This document shows positions 63,693 to 64,000 of a stretch of 64,000 nucleotides of DNA, one piece after another. The position numbers and the translations under genes were made by a program. How positions within the stretch are numbered: the stretch's first letter is position 1; each line of letters begins with the position of its first letter. The stretch is taken from assembly GCF_020329505.1 (NCBI RefSeq), contig NZ_JAGKJJ010000012.1, forward strand, positions 62,001 through 126,000, read 5' to 3'. The DNA is from Bradyrhizobium semiaridum. GTDB taxonomy: Bacteria > Pseudomonadota > Alphaproteobacteria > Rhizobiales > Xanthobacteraceae. Below the pieces are notes generated by a model that saw only the letters and a list, made by a program, of their open reading frames with translations, was not told the DNA's origin and searched no databases.

Positions 63693-64000
<308 letters not shown>

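Overview
The window is about 64 kb of GC-rich alphaproteobacterial chromosome. Gene content and neighbourhoods (tsaD/gpsA back to back with hemD-mitofilin-hemY, rsmB-heparinase-purH, a TAXI protein, DUF1674, a cysteine-rich repeat protein) and several families of short palindromic intergenic repeats point to Bradyrhizobium or a close Nitrobacteraceae relative. The genus is an inference; no rRNA is present. I see no prophage, insertion sequence, integrase or CRISPR array. It reads as core and lightly accessory chromosome with about 60 genes, two tRNAs and three damaged genes.

Layout. 1-5.5 kb: end of a membrane protein, then purH, a heparinase II/III-like gene and rsmB on the minus strand. 5.5-13 kb: DUF1674 protein, nuclease, PepSY membrane protein, L,D-transpeptidase, acetyl-CoA synthetase, a decayed DUF2059 gene and topoisomerase IB. 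13-20 kb: EVE protein, gpsA and tsaD (minus) diverge from hemD, a Mic60/mitofilin homologue and a HemY-like gene (plus); hemC is not between tsaD and hemD. 20-31 kb: tRNA-Thr, polysaccharide deacetylase, MFS exporter, Tat-exported hydrolase, cytochrome P450, adenylate cyclase, TerB-like protein, SDR, glutamine amidotransferase and enoyl-CoA hydratase. 31-41 kb: tRNA-Ala, yggT, DUF167, folD, inorganic pyrophosphatase, an acetyltransferase, a DUF2269/SDR(frameshifted)/DCC trio, an amine-oxidase-like flavoprotein and typA.

40.8-43.8 kb holds the most unusual unit: a tightly packed minus-strand operon of an Lgt-like membrane protein, a cysteine-rich radical SAM enzyme resembling the archaeal tetraether-synthase/MJ0619 group, and three small proline-rich two-helix membrane proteins that look like tandem paralogues (one frameshifted), closed by a terminator-like hairpin. 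I infer a membrane-lipid modification system; the chemistry is unknown.

44-52 kb is a formate module: an NAD-dependent molybdenum or tungsten formate dehydrogenase (alpha subunit and a fused NuoE/NuoF-like beta subunit), moeA, and divergent fdhD-mobA. A Crp/Fnr regulator and an orphan receiver protein follow, divergent around a perfect 16-bp palindrome. 53-64 kb: PhoD phosphatase, membrane-anchored TAXI protein, pterin dehydratase, YkvA protein, quinone oxidoreductase, a dienoyl-CoA-reductase-like SDR, IalB-like protein, rlmN, a small membrane protein, a PAP2 phosphatase and the start of argG.

Short repeats are scattered between genes. One family keeps a fixed outer sequence but has a different self-complementary hairpin in each copy. 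Gene starts were chosen by Shine-Dalgarno sequences and family length, and several could shift by a few codons.
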